In this document: positions 52,223 to 64,000 of the stretch, piece by piece
Layout: each line of letters begins with the position of its first letter
How positions within the stretch are numbered: position 1 is the stretch's first letter
Source of the DNA: Eremophila alpestris peregrina
Taxonomy: Eukaryota; Chordata; Aves; Passeriformes; Alaudidae
Reading direction: 5' to 3'
NCBI GenBank assembly: GCA_009792885.1
Contig: WMCF01000030.1
Location: 8,425,684 to 8,489,683 of the forward strand
Length of the DNA: 64,000 bases
Position numbers and translations under genes: made by a program
The notes under the pieces: generated by a model
Told to the model about the DNA's origin: nothing
The model's database searches: none
Seen by the model: the letters and a program-made list of their open reading frames with translations, nothing else

Positions 52223-55200
52223 TAAATTTTAGCACCTGGAGGCAGGCCCTGGAACTGCCTGTCACCTTTCTGCTTTGGTTGCTCCAAAATGCAGAAGCCT
52301 GTATGGCAGGGTTACAACAGACGTGCTATTTTGTAGATAAGAATGATACAATTTCTGTTGGAGAAAGCGGTGCTGGGGAAATACATGCTTCTGTTGTTGT
52401 ATCTGCTGGCCTTTTATCTTTTTTCCTTTGTAACCGATCTTCTATGCTTATCAACGTTTTCCTTCCAGCAGCTTCTGTAAAAGCACTGGCAGAAAGACAC
52501 TTTCAGTGAAATGCTTTTAATAATGCTGCCATTAATGCTGGAGGTTTTCTGAGTTGTAGGTTCAGATGATCTCATTCTGTCACTCAGAAGTAATAGAGAG
52601 ATATTACATTAGAATGTAAATGCTCAGCTTCCAGCTTCTTTAGTTGCCTGCAAAATATTCCTGTTTTGAAGCTTTTAATCTTTTCTTTCTAGTCCTTCTA
52701 TCCATTTGCTGAGTTTTTGATTCAATATTTATATTGCAGTCCACATTTTAGAAAAAATTGTTTCTTAAAGTGCAGGATAGATTCTCACAATTTAATTACA
52801 ATTACTATCAGAAAGGACTGTTGACTGTGCACGACGAATTAATTTTTAGTCATGTTATGAACTTCCCAACAAAAGCACGTGTCTGTGGGATTCCACCTTA
52901 TAGGTATCCCACCAGTATTTTTAGGCTGTTCAGACTATTATGTCAAAGAAAAAAAAAAAACAAAACAAAAACCCCAACACAATCAAAGAAAAAAAGAAAA
53001 CTCTTAAAAATACTGTGTCCACAAATACAGAAAATTGAACAGAACTTGTAAATTCTTGTCCACTTGACTTGCCTTATGCCACAACTCAGTCCAGTCTGTT
53101 CCTCCCCTTGCTTGGCTGCTCAGGAAGATGAAAGTGGTGGTGGATATTGTAGCACAGAAAATGCCTTCTGAAAATGACATTCATGTAGCAAGGAACTATC
53201 TTATCAAGATCTTGACAAGTTCCATGAGGTACAGTACTGACTTTACATGTGCATCCCTTCTGTTTCTTCCCAGTGATAGGATTCCTCCTGCCATTTGTCA
53301 AACCCAAACTGTTGCAGAAACCCTCTTCCTAACCTTCTTTTCCTTACACTCCAAACGCTGCTTGTATTGTGCTAGTTTCCTAGTCTTGTGTTTCCTTACT
53401 GGTACATCATAGAAAAGTAATTGTCTCATAAAAGATAAACCTTTTCAGCTGAATTGATGTCTAGGAGGTCTATTGAATTTGCCTTAACAGGTATTTGTGG
53501 TTTGCTGAGTTGGTGTCAGCACTGTTAAAGGTGAGCAGTGGAGGAAAAAGGACATGTTATGTTCTCTGCAGCTGAACTGTGGAATTATGACTTTTTCCAT
53601 ACTTGCACACAGGCTTGGAGCAAGCAAGAACTGTCTGGATCCCATCACCACTTGGCTGAGCAGAATCTTTTGCACTTGTTTGCACTAAGAGTACTGGGGC
53701 TCCTCCACTCTCTGAATGTTATGTCCTATCCAAGAAGGAGCAACTAGAGATGCTCTGCTTAACTGTTTTCTATTTTGTCATGCTGAGAAGAGTAGGCTTT
53801 TGTTTATGGAAACAATTACTTCTTTTTTTAGTGACAGTAATGATGCTGCACTTTGTAGTGGGATTAGTTTCCCTGTAGAATTGTTATTCTCCTTTTGTTA
53901 TCCTGCATGCAGAGTTTGGAAATGCCATTCATCACTGATTTCTTCAGATCTTCCAGAATGTACTGTGAAAAGCCTGCACTCAGAGCTGACCTGTTTTGGA
54001 GATACTGGCTTTAGTTTTGGTCTCTAAGTGCAGTGGCTGTCTGATAACAGACAAATTTATAAAAAGGGGCAATGAGTAAAAAAATGTAGAAGTACCTTTA
54101 CACTTCAAATTGAAAATATGGAACACTTTTCAGTGTAGCAAATTACTTCTGTAACTCAGACAAATTCCTTAAATACATAAGTGCATTAAAAAAATCTTAA
54201 GACCTACGGTCCTGTAAGCCTTTATTTCAGACTTCAAAAGATGGGATTTGTCAAACCTTATACCACATCTAAATTTTAAATTACACTTCCTCTAGGATGA
54301 GCCAAGGAGAAGGGCAGGATATTAATTACTTTCAAAGAAGGTCCTGCTTCATTCCCAAGTGACTAAGAGGGTCTAGACAAATGGCCTGCACTTGGCATCT
54401 GCTCACTGAAACAGAAGTAGCTGGATTCCACCCAGAAGGCAAACAGCAAATCCTTGGAAGGCAGTGCAAGCTGTAGTTTCTAATTCCTGAGCAAAAGGAA
54501 GGGGGTAGAGGAATATGGAGCAGTTTTGCAAAACAGTTTTTAAGGTGCAAAGCTCTGACAACTTACTGTCGTACTTCTTAGAAGGAATCTCTTGTGTTAT
54601 GTGACCAGAAACATTTGGAGGTGATATCCAAGTAGACACTTGGGGACTTACATGATTTGCTGAACTATTTTTGAGATGTATTCTTTAAAAACAAACACAT
54701 AAAATACCAAAACAAGCAAAACCTCCCTGCATATCTGGGATGCCAAATATTTCAAGAGCTGAAGCAGAACTTGCCTGGAGTTGATCTGATTGTTTGTATC
54801 ACTAACTTGTACGAAACAGTGTACACGGCTTTAATCCTTCCTGTCATTAACTCGTTTCTTCCTAGCTCCTCCCATATGCACCTGCCTGCAGTGAAATCTT
54901 ACGAAAGCCCTACTGTTATCAAGTTGTAAAAGTCTCAGAATTTGCTTTAACTATTGAAGCTCTGGATACGTGTCAGGCACTTTAAAATGTATCAGTCCCT
55001 GTTCCTTATAAAAAACACCCACCTCACCACCCATTAAAAAAAAAATACTGGCATTTCATTGCATCTCAAATATTTTAAAGAAATGGTGATGTCTTTTCCA
55101 AACTGGCATGCATGTAGAAAGTTTTGCTGTCATTTAAACTCATTATGCCTCTGTCCTAACTGTGAAACATTTTACTGCTGCCCTGATAGATTTTTTTGCA

Positions 55201-55260
55201 GCATATCACCTTATTGAACTGTTTGCATTAAAGCAGCACCTCTGGCTCTGTTGTTTTCAG

Positions 55261-55392
55261 AAGGAATGACCTAGCCTGCAGGCCACACTCCTGGCACGCC
55301 ACCAAATTTACCGAAAGTCAACCTGAGGCAGCCACGTCGCACCTGCCCTCGGCTAATGCCTGCGCCTCCTGGCACTCCGGCTATCATGCAAG
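55261..55392 (+). CDS. SHROOM2: SHROOM2 exon 3: linker after the PDZ domain
   Basis: This is a 132-nt exon whose first base completes an Arg codon split across intron 2. It then encodes RNDLACRPHSWHATKFTESQ and further residues to SWHSGYHA, with the last two bases (AG) starting a Ser codon finished in exon 4. The RPHSWHATKF core matches human SHROOM2 from memory. The acceptor is TTGTTTTCAG at 55260 and the donor AG|GTGAGT at 55393. Both flanking introns are phase 2, so the exon is symmetric and could be skipped without a frameshift. The frame is closed by stops shortly outside the splice sites and the exon is short. I see no known catalytic motif; the segment is a presumably flexible linker between the PDZ domain and the Ser/Pro-rich central region. 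Confidence 0.93.
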
Positions 55393-58300
55393 GTGAGTCT
55401 CTGCTTAAGTTACACACATCCAGCCCTTAACAGTGAGGCAGAAATATCCAGGTCGTGTTGTTGAGGTTTGTTTTTTTAAAAAAAAAACCAAAAACGCAGA
55501 ATTGTGGTTTTATACTTCTTTAGAGTTGCCTGTCCTTGCAGTGCATGAAGGGGGAGTTGGGGAAGTTTGACGTGTGGGTGAGTGAATTTCTGAAACAGTT
55601 TGTGATATGTGCATGTGATTGAAAGGTAAGAAACTGGCTTTAAAGGCAGTCACAAGGTTATGCTTCTTGCTCTGCGTTTCCTTTCAATGTCCACTGGTAA
55701 AATGCTGAGGCAAAGTTACCATCAAATTAACATTCATAAAGTGGAGTAGGAAAGGGAGAAGAAATGAAAAATACTGTTTCAAACAATTAAAAAGGGTTTT
55801 TTAAAGAGAGGGTGCAGAATGCTTTACTGTGGTCTTTTAAGGTATTACTGGTTTAATTAGTTAAACTGTCTTCCTGTAAGCCTTCTCTCCATCTGTGATC
55901 TTGCCTGTCTAGGGAGGTAATAAGACCGATGATTTCCAGTTGCTGTTCAAAGCACCTTAATATTTGTTAGGTCACGTTCAACACTCATGGAGAAAGGCTG
56001 ACACCCAGGCAGTTTTAGCTGTGAAACTCTAAACCCTTAGGTAACGCCTGTTTGTGTCTGGTTACAGGTTCTTGTTTGTTTCCTGCTCCTAGTTAACATT
56101 CTTTGTCATTTTCATGAAAGATTTGCTTGGTTCTTGGGGATGTTTTTTGGGGAGGAGGGGTGTTATGTGTTTGTCTTCTGTTGTTTTTTCCTTCTCAGTT
56201 CCCATTGGGCCACAGTTACACTGAGCATTAAAGAAAATGAGTCTGGTGTGCAGTCCTGGTTTGGGAAGTAGACTTTGGCTTTCTATACTTAGTGCTGCAC
56301 ATTGTCGGCTGAATCATTACTTCTTGAGGTTAATGTTTTGTGGTGGTCAAAACAAAAGAACCTTAATACTTCAGGGTTTTGGGTTTTTTTATTTTTCATC
56401 TAATTTTTACAATTTGATGACTATTTACTATGTTTTCATGTTGTTTTCTTTGGGAGCTCCCTACTATTTTTAAGCTAAGTTGCTATCTGCCCTTGAATAA
56501 ATTCAACATTAGGCAGAAAGAGTTTTTTTTAAAATGTTTTTTGTAATACCTTATTAGAAGGAGTTTTAGAAACTTTAATTACAATTTCTGCTGTTTAACA
56601 CTGATTTAAAGTTTGTATTTAAATATCATGTAGGTGGGTTGATTTAGATATATAGATTTTAAGACAGTTGAAGTCCTTTTAAATAGAAACAAAATTTAGA
56701 AATTTCTAAAATCTTCTATAGAGTTCCTTATTGCAATGCTGTAGCTAGACTGTTTCTACTATTAATGAGTCTTCTACCCTAAGCTGTAAATTATTATATA
56801 GTTCCTGCTCTTCCTGGTGGTTATCCTTGTACGTTGTGAAAGCAAACTACTACAAGATGTGTCTCAAGGTGTGTTTTGATAGGAGCTGAGTATGTCCCAA
56901 TACTTAAATAAGAGGAAAAAAATTGTTCAATGCCAGTTTGAAATGGACTTTGGTCAGGAAATTGTGGGTGTAAAGGAAAAGGGGGATGGGAATAAAGCAG
57001 TCCTCTCCCCTCACATATCAGAAATAGCCACAACTGCTGGCAGACACTAATACTGATAAAAATGAGATTCTTTCTTGCATGCTGCTGAAAGATTTAGTGG
57101 CCTTAGCACAGTCTAATACCACAGTTCCCAGATCACTGCCATCCTGAACCCCTTGGCTGCCTGTGCTGCCCACTTAAAAGGTGATATGTTTGGGAGATTT
57201 GCCAGCCCTGGTGTCGTCCAGGCTTCAGTGGCAGAGCTGCTTTTACCATGCTGCTGCTGGAGGAGGCCCAGCATTCCCACAGTGGCAGCCCAAGGATTTT
57301 GATACTTTGGGGATCTCAGTTGCAGAGTATGGGGTTCTTTGGGCTTGCTGATCTGCAGAAAGACATGAGCAGCCTCAGAGATTCCCCACTTTACAAGAAC
57401 ACTTCACAAAAAGCTCAGCTGATGGGAAAGCACAGCAATCAGTAGCTGAAAGCAGCAGTATGCAAAGAGATAATGGAAACAGCCCAGGAGGGGATATTTC
57501 TAGCCCAAGCATCCCATCCCTGGGCTATTTCTGGAATTTCTCTGGAATTTCGTGTCCTTCCTTGAGCTAAGCATCTGAGATTGGTATTCAAAGCCTAAAA
57601 TCTCTTCTGAATGTGCCTACCTGCATTCCCTCTGTGAGTGTGAGAACTCACTAAATCACTTGTAAAACATGGAGAGTTCATTGGGGGAGGGGGGGAACAA
57701 CACTTTCTTGTGTTGGTGGAGTGGGGCACAGCTGGCCAAAACAGCCCCGTGAAGACTGTCCATACTATCTACTGCTAGGTTAAGGTGTGGGCAGTTTGAT
57801 TTGCTTTTAGGATTTTTTTCGTTGGTTGGTTTTGCTGGGGCTTTCTTTTTGCCAGCCTGATGGAATTTGAACATTTGAGGAGGTAGATGAAGATAGAGGA
57901 AGACAGACTGGAGAGGCTGTACCAGTGTATAGGAGAGAGGGTGATTCTGGAACCCAGCCCTCCACATCCAGCACTGTATGTATGGGTTTTTTATCAGGTG
58001 ACTTTAATGCAGAAATTGTAGGTTATCTTGGGAGCACTAGGCTAGGCCTGGATGCCTCTCCTGGAATGCTAGAGAGCTGGAAGTTACAAAGCCTTTCGTG
58101 CCTTCACTTCCCTCTGTGAGTCTTCTGTCTCTTTCACAGAAGTAGCACCTTAACAACATGGTGCACACTTTTTTCCTGGCCCTTCCTAAACTCAGGCTGA
58201 GTGCACTTTTCTGGGAGGAGTGAAAGTGAACTATCTTTAGTTGCTGAAAGTTTAAACCCTGCATTTTCTTGCAGGATATACCATAATAGAGGAACCTTTG

Positions 58301-60659
58301 GGTTTTTTTCTGTGCCCTGGTTTTGCAGATGAACCCAACCACCTATTCTGCTTCATTCTGGCATTACAGGTGTGGCTGTGGACAAGTGTGCTTTGAGAAG
58401 GCTACCTAAACTGAGGTTTGGGGCTGTTAGGGTCAGGTGCATCTGATTTGTAATCCCATGCAGTTGCTGAGATAATTTCTGTAAGGGTCCAGGAGTAGAA
58501 GCTCATGCCCCAGGATTGGGAAGGGTGTTTACTGGCCAGTGTGGCCAAGGGATGGTGTTTGTAGATTGTTCCTGGACTTCACCCACCAGACTGACTAGCA
58601 ATGTAGGTACTTTTATGAATCTGCTCTAAAACAGCCACTGAGAGAAGGATATCCTGGGGTGGCCAGCCAGGCTCAGGCAGAGAACTTTGGACTCTCTTCC
58701 ATGTCAGGGTTCACAGGAGGATTGCCCTGCAGTTAAGGAGCACAGGAGGTCATGCTTTGCAGTAGCATGCCATTAGAAACCTTCCTGTCCTTCTTGCTAC
58801 TTCTGCTGAGTTTCCATTAGGCATTTTCTAGCAGGGCTTTGACCTCCTATGCTGATGATCTCTGCCTCACATTTGATTCTAGCAGGTTTACATGAGACCT
58901 GTAATCTGAGGCTTTCCTGCATCTTTCTTCTAATCAAAGAGATGCTGCCAAGTACATCTTTGGATTTTATGAACTTAAAGGTCTTTTCCAGCCTTAATGG
59001 TTCTATGACCTCTTTAGTGATAAAGGCAGTGGGAATATCAGCAAATCATAGTAATATGTGGTTTACATTATTCTATGACAAAAAAAATCCTAGTAATGAC
59101 CAAGATACTTTCTACAAAAAACAGTTTCAGTCTAAGATGACAATTAAGACCTTTTTAAGGATTCAGCAAGATGTTTTAAATGCTGAAATTAAGCTAATGA
59201 AAGAACATAAAACCCCACAAGACGAGGCCATTGCTAGTGTATCTTGTTAATAAAATGCTTTTAGAAAATAAGCATAAAGCATATATTCTCTTATTTCATA
59301 TAAATTGCTTTTGACCACATTGTATAAGAAAAGAAGTTTAAAAATAGTAGTAGAGGGTGGAAAAAGCAATTCTATTAGTATTGAATTCCAAAGAACTGTT
59401 GAGTTGGCCTTCGCAATATTTTTGTCAGAAGAAAAGACCTGTATCACTCTTTGTTTTTTTTATGTGGACTAATCTGATTTCATCGCTACATAGGTCTCTT
59501 TACAGCACAAGATTTGATAGATGCTTCATATAATTATAGGTACAGGGAAGCGGAATAATTCTGGGATTTCTACTAAGGGGCTTTGCATGCAAAGGCAAGA
59601 ATTTCAATTTGGTATATAAAAGCAGGAGGAGCTGCCAGTGAAGTTCAAACAGGGAGATGTGATGAGAATAATTGGAAAGACTGTCATCTCAGCATAAATG
59701 TGTTAGATTGACAGGAGGTGGATACTGTGAGAGAGAAAAGAAATGAAAGAAAATGAAACAAAACTCATGGGATATGAAAGTAACAGAAGCATCAGGATTT
59801 TGGAATAGTGTCCTTGGCAAAAGACCTGAAGAAAGTACAGTGTCAAAGACGATGTTTTTATACAGGAAGGAGTGGTAGGGAGAAACTGGTGGCAGTAAGG
59901 ATTCTCTAATGAAAGTCAGAAGTTTGTCTGGTCATACAGAGCTTATGCTGCTTTGGCATCTCCTCCTGAAGTTTTCCTGCCAGTATTGTGGAACTGGGTG
60001 GAATTGAATGTTATAAGAGTGTCAGCCTGAGAGTGGTTTGAAACCACACTGTGAAGGTGCATGTGCAGGTGGTATTTGAGACAAATGCATTTAGTGCTTC
60101 TCTGCTTAAAAGTTACAACATCAAACGAATAGGCAGATGTGGATATAACTTTTTGGGAGTAACTTATTGACAAGGGAATAACATCATGGGCTGAAGAAGT
60201 TCAGAGTCATATTTCAGAGATGAGGAAGTATGTGAGTTTAATAGCTGGAAGAATTGGGGTGCCTGGAAAATAATGTGAAAAATAAGTTGGTGTTTGTCTT
60301 GGGAAAGAGGGAGCTAATGGAGCTCAAACTAAATTTTTCCAGAAGCAAAGTCAGCAAAATCAACAATTTGAAGGCAGAGAAGGGACCCTTCAAGGAGATA
60401 AATGCATATTACTTTCTGGCAAACTTAATAATGAAGCTGAGTTAGTTACTAAGGTTTCAAGCTTTGAATCAGCAGTGGAGTGTAAAGTTGGGGCCCTGAC
60501 TTAGTCTTCAAACTTTCAATTTTGTTAGACTGTTTGTCTTTAACTGCTGTGCAGATGGATCTTAACCAATATTATTAAAATGGGTGGTTATAATGATGTT
60601 GTGGCATTTTTGACGTTTTTTATATTTATTCTGACACTTAGTTTTTTTGTTTCCTTCAG
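55393..60659 (+). other. SHROOM2: SHROOM2 intron 3
   Basis: This phase-2 intron of about 5.3 kb opens with GTGAGT and closes with a T-rich tract ending TTCAG. Apart from a short CR1 3' tail near 58.96-59.01 kb I see only simple A/T runs. The hydrophobic open frame directly upstream of exon 4 (from 60580) is a translation of the polypyrimidine tract, not coding sequence. Confidence 0.88.
58955..59012 (+). mobile_element. Short CR1 3' tail, sense
   Basis: Only the last part is recognisable: ACTTAAAGGTCTTTTCCAGC followed by CTTAATGGTTCTATGA. It is a small relic, and the 5' limit is uncertain. Confidence 0.6.
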
Positions 60660-63291
60660 TAGTTGTTCTTCTCATGACCTGTCAAATTCATGGGATCAGT
60701 CAAGTCTGTATCGCACTTCTGACCAGTTCAGCTCTTTGGGAAGTATGGACAGCTGGGACCACACTTGCCAAGTAGCCCAGTATGGAAGACTTTCTTCTGC
60801 AAGGTCTAACAGTAGCATTGACCATCTAGGTGGCCAAAGTAAGCGGGATTCAGCCTATGGGTCTTTCTCCACGAGTTCTAGCACCCCTGACCACACTCTG
60901 TCCAATGCAGACACTTCTTCAACAGAGAACATGCTTTACAAAGTGGGCCCCTGGGAGACTACTAAGCATGGAGGCAAGTCTGGCCAGTTTTTGAATGATA
61001 GCAGTGGAACAGAGGACAAACCTGGATATTTGCCAGCTCCCATCCAGTACGAGAACAACAAAAGTCCTAGAACAGAGGAGCACCCAGATGGCAAGCTCAC
61101 GAGCTCGGGAAGATCCAGTTTTGGACCAGTCTGGTACGTTCCTGATAAGAAGAAGTCTTCATCTCCTCCCCCCCCACCTCCACCTCTTCGTAGTGACAGC
61201 TTTGCTGCCACCAAGGGCCATGAGAAAGCCCATGGCCCTGTGTACTCAGAGGGTGCCAGCACGCAGCACTTTACAGCCCTGAACCGATCTCAGCCCAGGA
61301 GTGACTGGGGTTTGGAAACTGCAGAGCAGCAGCGGCGGCCCTCCAGAGCGTGTGACAGGAGGGTCAGCTGCTCAAATTATAAATCTGATCTCAGCTCAGA
61401 ACACACTTTTTCTTCAGCTGGTGAAAGGTACAGCAGTAATGCAGGAATTGTGAACAAACTGCAGCCATCCTTGTCCAGTACTGATGTTAGGTTTGCACAG
61501 CCTGCTTACACTTACCACCACCAGCACCAGTACAGCGATGAAAGCACCTTTTATCACAGTGCAAGAATCTTAGCTGCACCTAAAGATCAGCAACATTATC
61601 TGTCCTACAGTGGCATTCAGGAGTTAGCTGCAGATCATTTTCATGGCTACAGTGCAAACCAAGCCAGTCTACTCAACACCTCTTTGAACAGTGCTGCTGA
61701 ACAGAAGGTGGACAACACTGGACAAAGTCGATATTATTGTGTGACAGCAAAACAGCCTGCTCAGGGAAGCTCAAAGCCACTCCAAGTCAAGGATGACAGC
61801 TGGAAGCCTGCAGTGGGAACTGATGTGTCACTTGGACCTCATGAAAATTCTCCGGTTGTTACAATGGCCCCAAACCCAAAATATTATCTACCTCAACAAT
61901 CCATTGAATCTTCACTGACAAGGTATGAGAACAGTAGTCATTACCCAGTGGACAGAGAGGGAGATGCTAGGTATGCTGTAGTAGAAGAATCTAAAAAACC
62001 TAATCATACTGAAAAATCTGGACAAAAGAAAAGCTGTGAGAACAGCTCTGAGGAAAGTGAAACTAGGCATGGTCAGCAGGAGTATGTAAAGGGCTGTGTC
62101 CTTACCACTGAAAACAGATCTGCTCAGAAAGATTTTAGGTGGGGGAAAGATGAGAGTATCAAGATTTCTCCTCAGAAGACGCCAATGTTGCACTCTTTAG
62201 CTCAGGAAGGGAAAAAACAGTCTGACAACAACCCAGAAGCAGTAACAGAACGACAGGCCTCATTTGACACCCACCTCTCTAAACAGGCACGAAGGAGTGA
62301 TCGTTTTGCAACAACCCTCAGAAATGAGATCCAGATGAGAAGAGCAAAGCTGCAGAAAAGTAGAAGTACTGCTACTCTAGTAGGGTCATCTGAAACAGAG
62401 GAGTGCAGTGAGACCTGGAAACCAGATTCAGCAGAGAATATCACCACCTCCCTAGACACAAACTTTACCAGCGTCTACAAAGGTCACCTCAAGGAAGCAC
62501 AGGCCAGGGTTCTGAGCGCAACATCCTTCAGACGTCGGGACTTGGAGCCCAGCCACGCTGAATATCTGCCCAGGTCACCTGAGAGGAAAACTGGTACTTA
62601 CAACTCTTCATTACTGGCTTCTGAAGATGTCTCTGGATTCCTTGAAGCTACACAAGCCAAACCAAACCCTGCAGGGAGTGGCACTCATCACGTTTCTCGC
62701 ATTGGAGCCAGGAAGAGGTTCACAGCAGAGCAAAAGCTGAAGTCATACTCGGAACCAGAGAAGATGAATGAGGTGGGCATGTCAGAGGATGAATGCCATG
62801 CTCATTGCCGTCCAAATATATCAGAAGAAGCCCTGGGCTCATTTGCAGACCGGTGGAAATTTTTTGAAGAAACAAGTAAGCCTGCATTTAGAAAGTCATC
62901 ACAGAAACTAGGTCCCCATGGTCTAGCAGAGGGACAGCCTGAGAGGCCAGATAGGAAAGCACAAGAGGGAGAGGAGCAGTCATATGAGAGAAGAGGTCGG
63001 GTAGCCTCTGCTGGACTTGAAACAGCTCGTGCTTCAAAAGATGGTGTCCACTACAGCAGCAGCAATAGGGCTGCTGAGAGGATTGGGAAATGTGCCCAGC
63101 CACAGCGCCTGGGAACCTTTGCAGAGTACGAGGCATCGTGGAAGGAGCAGCGGAAGCCAATGGAGCCAAGGGGCTCAGGACGGTACCACTCGGCTGATAA
63201 TATCCTCGATACAGGCCACGAGCAGCATGGGAAAGCCCAATACACCCACGAGAGGTCTAGATCATCCCCTTCCACTGATTTCTACAAACAG
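60660..63291 (+). CDS. SHROOM2: SHROOM2 large exon 4: Ser-rich region, polyproline tract and ASD1
   Basis: This 2632-nt exon encodes 877 complete codons after one base that completes a Ser. In order it shows SHDLSNSWDQ; the conserved KRDSAYGSFSTSSSTPDHTL block (about 60840-60900); FGPVWYVPDKKK followed by a polyproline run and LRSDSFAATK (61120-61215); a long, probably divergent linker; the SDRFATTLRNEIQM basic segment (about 62295-62340); HLKEAQARVLSATSFRRRDL (about 62485-62545); FTAEQKLKSYSEPEKMNEVG (about 62718-62780); FADRWKFFEETSKP (about 62840-62885); and FAEYEASWKEQRKP (about 63118-63160). The later blocks form the ASD1 region, which in this family binds F-actin. The acceptor is TTCCTTCAG at 60659 and the donor CAG|GTACAA at 63292, exit phase 0. 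The open frame continues upstream and downstream of the exon by chance. The ROCK-binding ASD2 is on later exons outside the window. Confidence 0.96.
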
Positions 63292-64000
63292 GTACAAGTG
63301 TCTTTTGCATTATCCTTTAAATTGTCCAAGGAGGGGAAAAAAAAGAATTTTTATTAAAATTTCCAATTTAGGAACACTGTTTGTGTAAGTAAAGAAGTAA
63401 ATGTTACAGGTTAATCAAAATGAGGAAGATCAAAGTGTGTACTGCACAAGAGCAGTTGGATCAAAGTAATTGTTTTTTCCATCTGACTACAACACATTTG
63501 TGTTGTAGTCAGATGGAAAAAAGAACACGATTAATTTGCTAATATCCTCTTTTACAGTACAGATTTTGAAGGTTCAAAGCAATTTTCATGCAGATCTACT
63601 TTTACAATGGTGTGGCTGTATTGCCTGTTGGAATTCTCTGAAACTATGAAGAAAAGTGTTCCAAGTGTAAATAATACATACTTTTGTCTAATTTTTAATG
63701 GTCTAATAATTTCCATGGATTTCCTCTTTTCTTCTAAACTTGCTTCATGCAAAAGCTACAAAGGACAAAATCTCTGCCTAACGAAGTTTAGAGATTACAA
63801 AAATGCCTGTTAATGTTAAAGCCACAGCAACAATGAAACTACTTAATGTTTTGTTTTATGTCAGTTTGCTTGATTTAAGATGTATACATTTATTCCTTAG
63901 AGAGATGCCAAATGCCTGTTCAACTTGCAAGTAAATATTATGTTAATTTTTAACTGAGCAGGGCCAGGTAATGGTTGGCAGGTAGCACTGGAAGTAAACA
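63292..64000 (+). other. SHROOM2: SHROOM2 intron 4, 5' part
   Basis: Intronic sequence starts at a GTACAA donor and runs off the window. Retention would add about 21 codons (VQVSFALSF...) before a TAA at 63355-63357; I see no AATAAA signal soon after, so a retained-intron 3' end is not supported. The interval contains one perfect palindrome at 63473-63522 and no other feature I recognise. Confidence 0.8.
63473..63522. repeat. Perfect palindrome, 24-bp arms with 2-nt loop
   Basis: The left arm starts TTTTTTCCATCTGACTACAA at 63473 and ends at 63496; the loop is TT; the right arm 63499-63522 is its exact reverse complement. Pairing stops at both outer ends. It lies 181 bp after the exon 4 donor, so it would be present as a stable hairpin in the pre-mRNA. 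I recognise no element family. Confidence 0.95.

Larger units (their letters stand above)
29129..55260 (+). other. SHROOM2: SHROOM2 intron 2
   Basis: About 26 kb separates the PDZ exon from the linker exon, in phase 2. It holds a CR1 3' end at 30.7 kb, an assembly gap with a flanking minisatellite at 37.9-38.5 kb, a CpG island at 43.4-43.8 kb, a 29-bp tandem duplication at 46.3 kb, a TG microsatellite at 48.1 kb, and a cluster of CR1 copies with an LTR-like insertion and a CpG-rich patch at 50.4-52.2 kb. The block at about 34.9-35.6 kb is somewhat richer in GC but poor in CpG, and I recognise nothing in it. The remaining stretches show no genes on either strand. Confidence 0.85.

Noticed and set aside
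60580..60659. Open frame with a good-context ATG and a hydrophobic, signal-like stretch leading into exon 4
   Set aside because: The hydrophobic residues are a translation of the T-rich tract before the acceptor; exons 3 and 4 join in correct phase at 60660, so this is intron.
63292..63357. Read-through of exon 4 into intron 4 as an alternative C-terminus
   Set aside because: About 21 low-complexity codons and no nearby polyadenylation signal; the GTACAA donor follows the conserved end of the exon.

Overview
The window is vertebrate nuclear DNA, most likely from a bird. It is AT-rich, intron-dominated and carries several CR1-type LINE 3' ends. The only protein-coding gene I can support is on the + strand: SHROOM2 (formerly APXL), an actin-binding PDZ/ASD scaffold that drives apical constriction and positions cortical actomyosin. 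The assignment rests on near-identity to vertebrate SHROOM2, as I remember it, across the second half of the PDZ domain and the ASD1 region. SHROOM3 differs clearly at the same places.

Layout: 1-28976 is the 3' part of intron 1; the start codon and the first PDZ half lie upstream of the window. Exon 2 (second PDZ half) is 28977-29128. Intron 2 (29129-55260) is about 26 kb and holds most of the interesting non-coding structure. Exon 3 is 55261-55392, intron 3 is 55393-60659, and the large exon 4 is 60660-63291 (polyproline tract and ASD1). Intron 4 starts at 63292 and runs off the window; the ASD2 exons lie beyond. The three exons sum to 2916 nt, exactly 972 codons, with matching phases (0 in, 2/2, 2/2, 0 out).

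Intron 2 contains a CpG island at about 43.44-43.82 kb. It carries an open reading frame, and a splice donor after 43817 would join exon 3 in the correct phase. This looks like an internal promoter and first exon for a SHROOM2 isoform lacking the PDZ domain, and is the most interesting thing here. A second compact CpG-rich patch (about 51.65-51.79 kb) contains a full match to the CTCF core consensus and lies in a gap between CR1 copies. One of those CR1s is split by a roughly 570-bp LTR-like insertion. Other structures are a 58-60 bp minisatellite abutting a 434-bp assembly gap, a 29-bp perfect tandem duplication, a (TG)n microsatellite, and a perfect 24-bp-arm palindrome in intron 4.

I found no tRNA, rRNA or CRISPR, and no second gene on either strand. 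Most short open frames in the introns look like chance frames. All identifications are from reading alone; no alignments were run.
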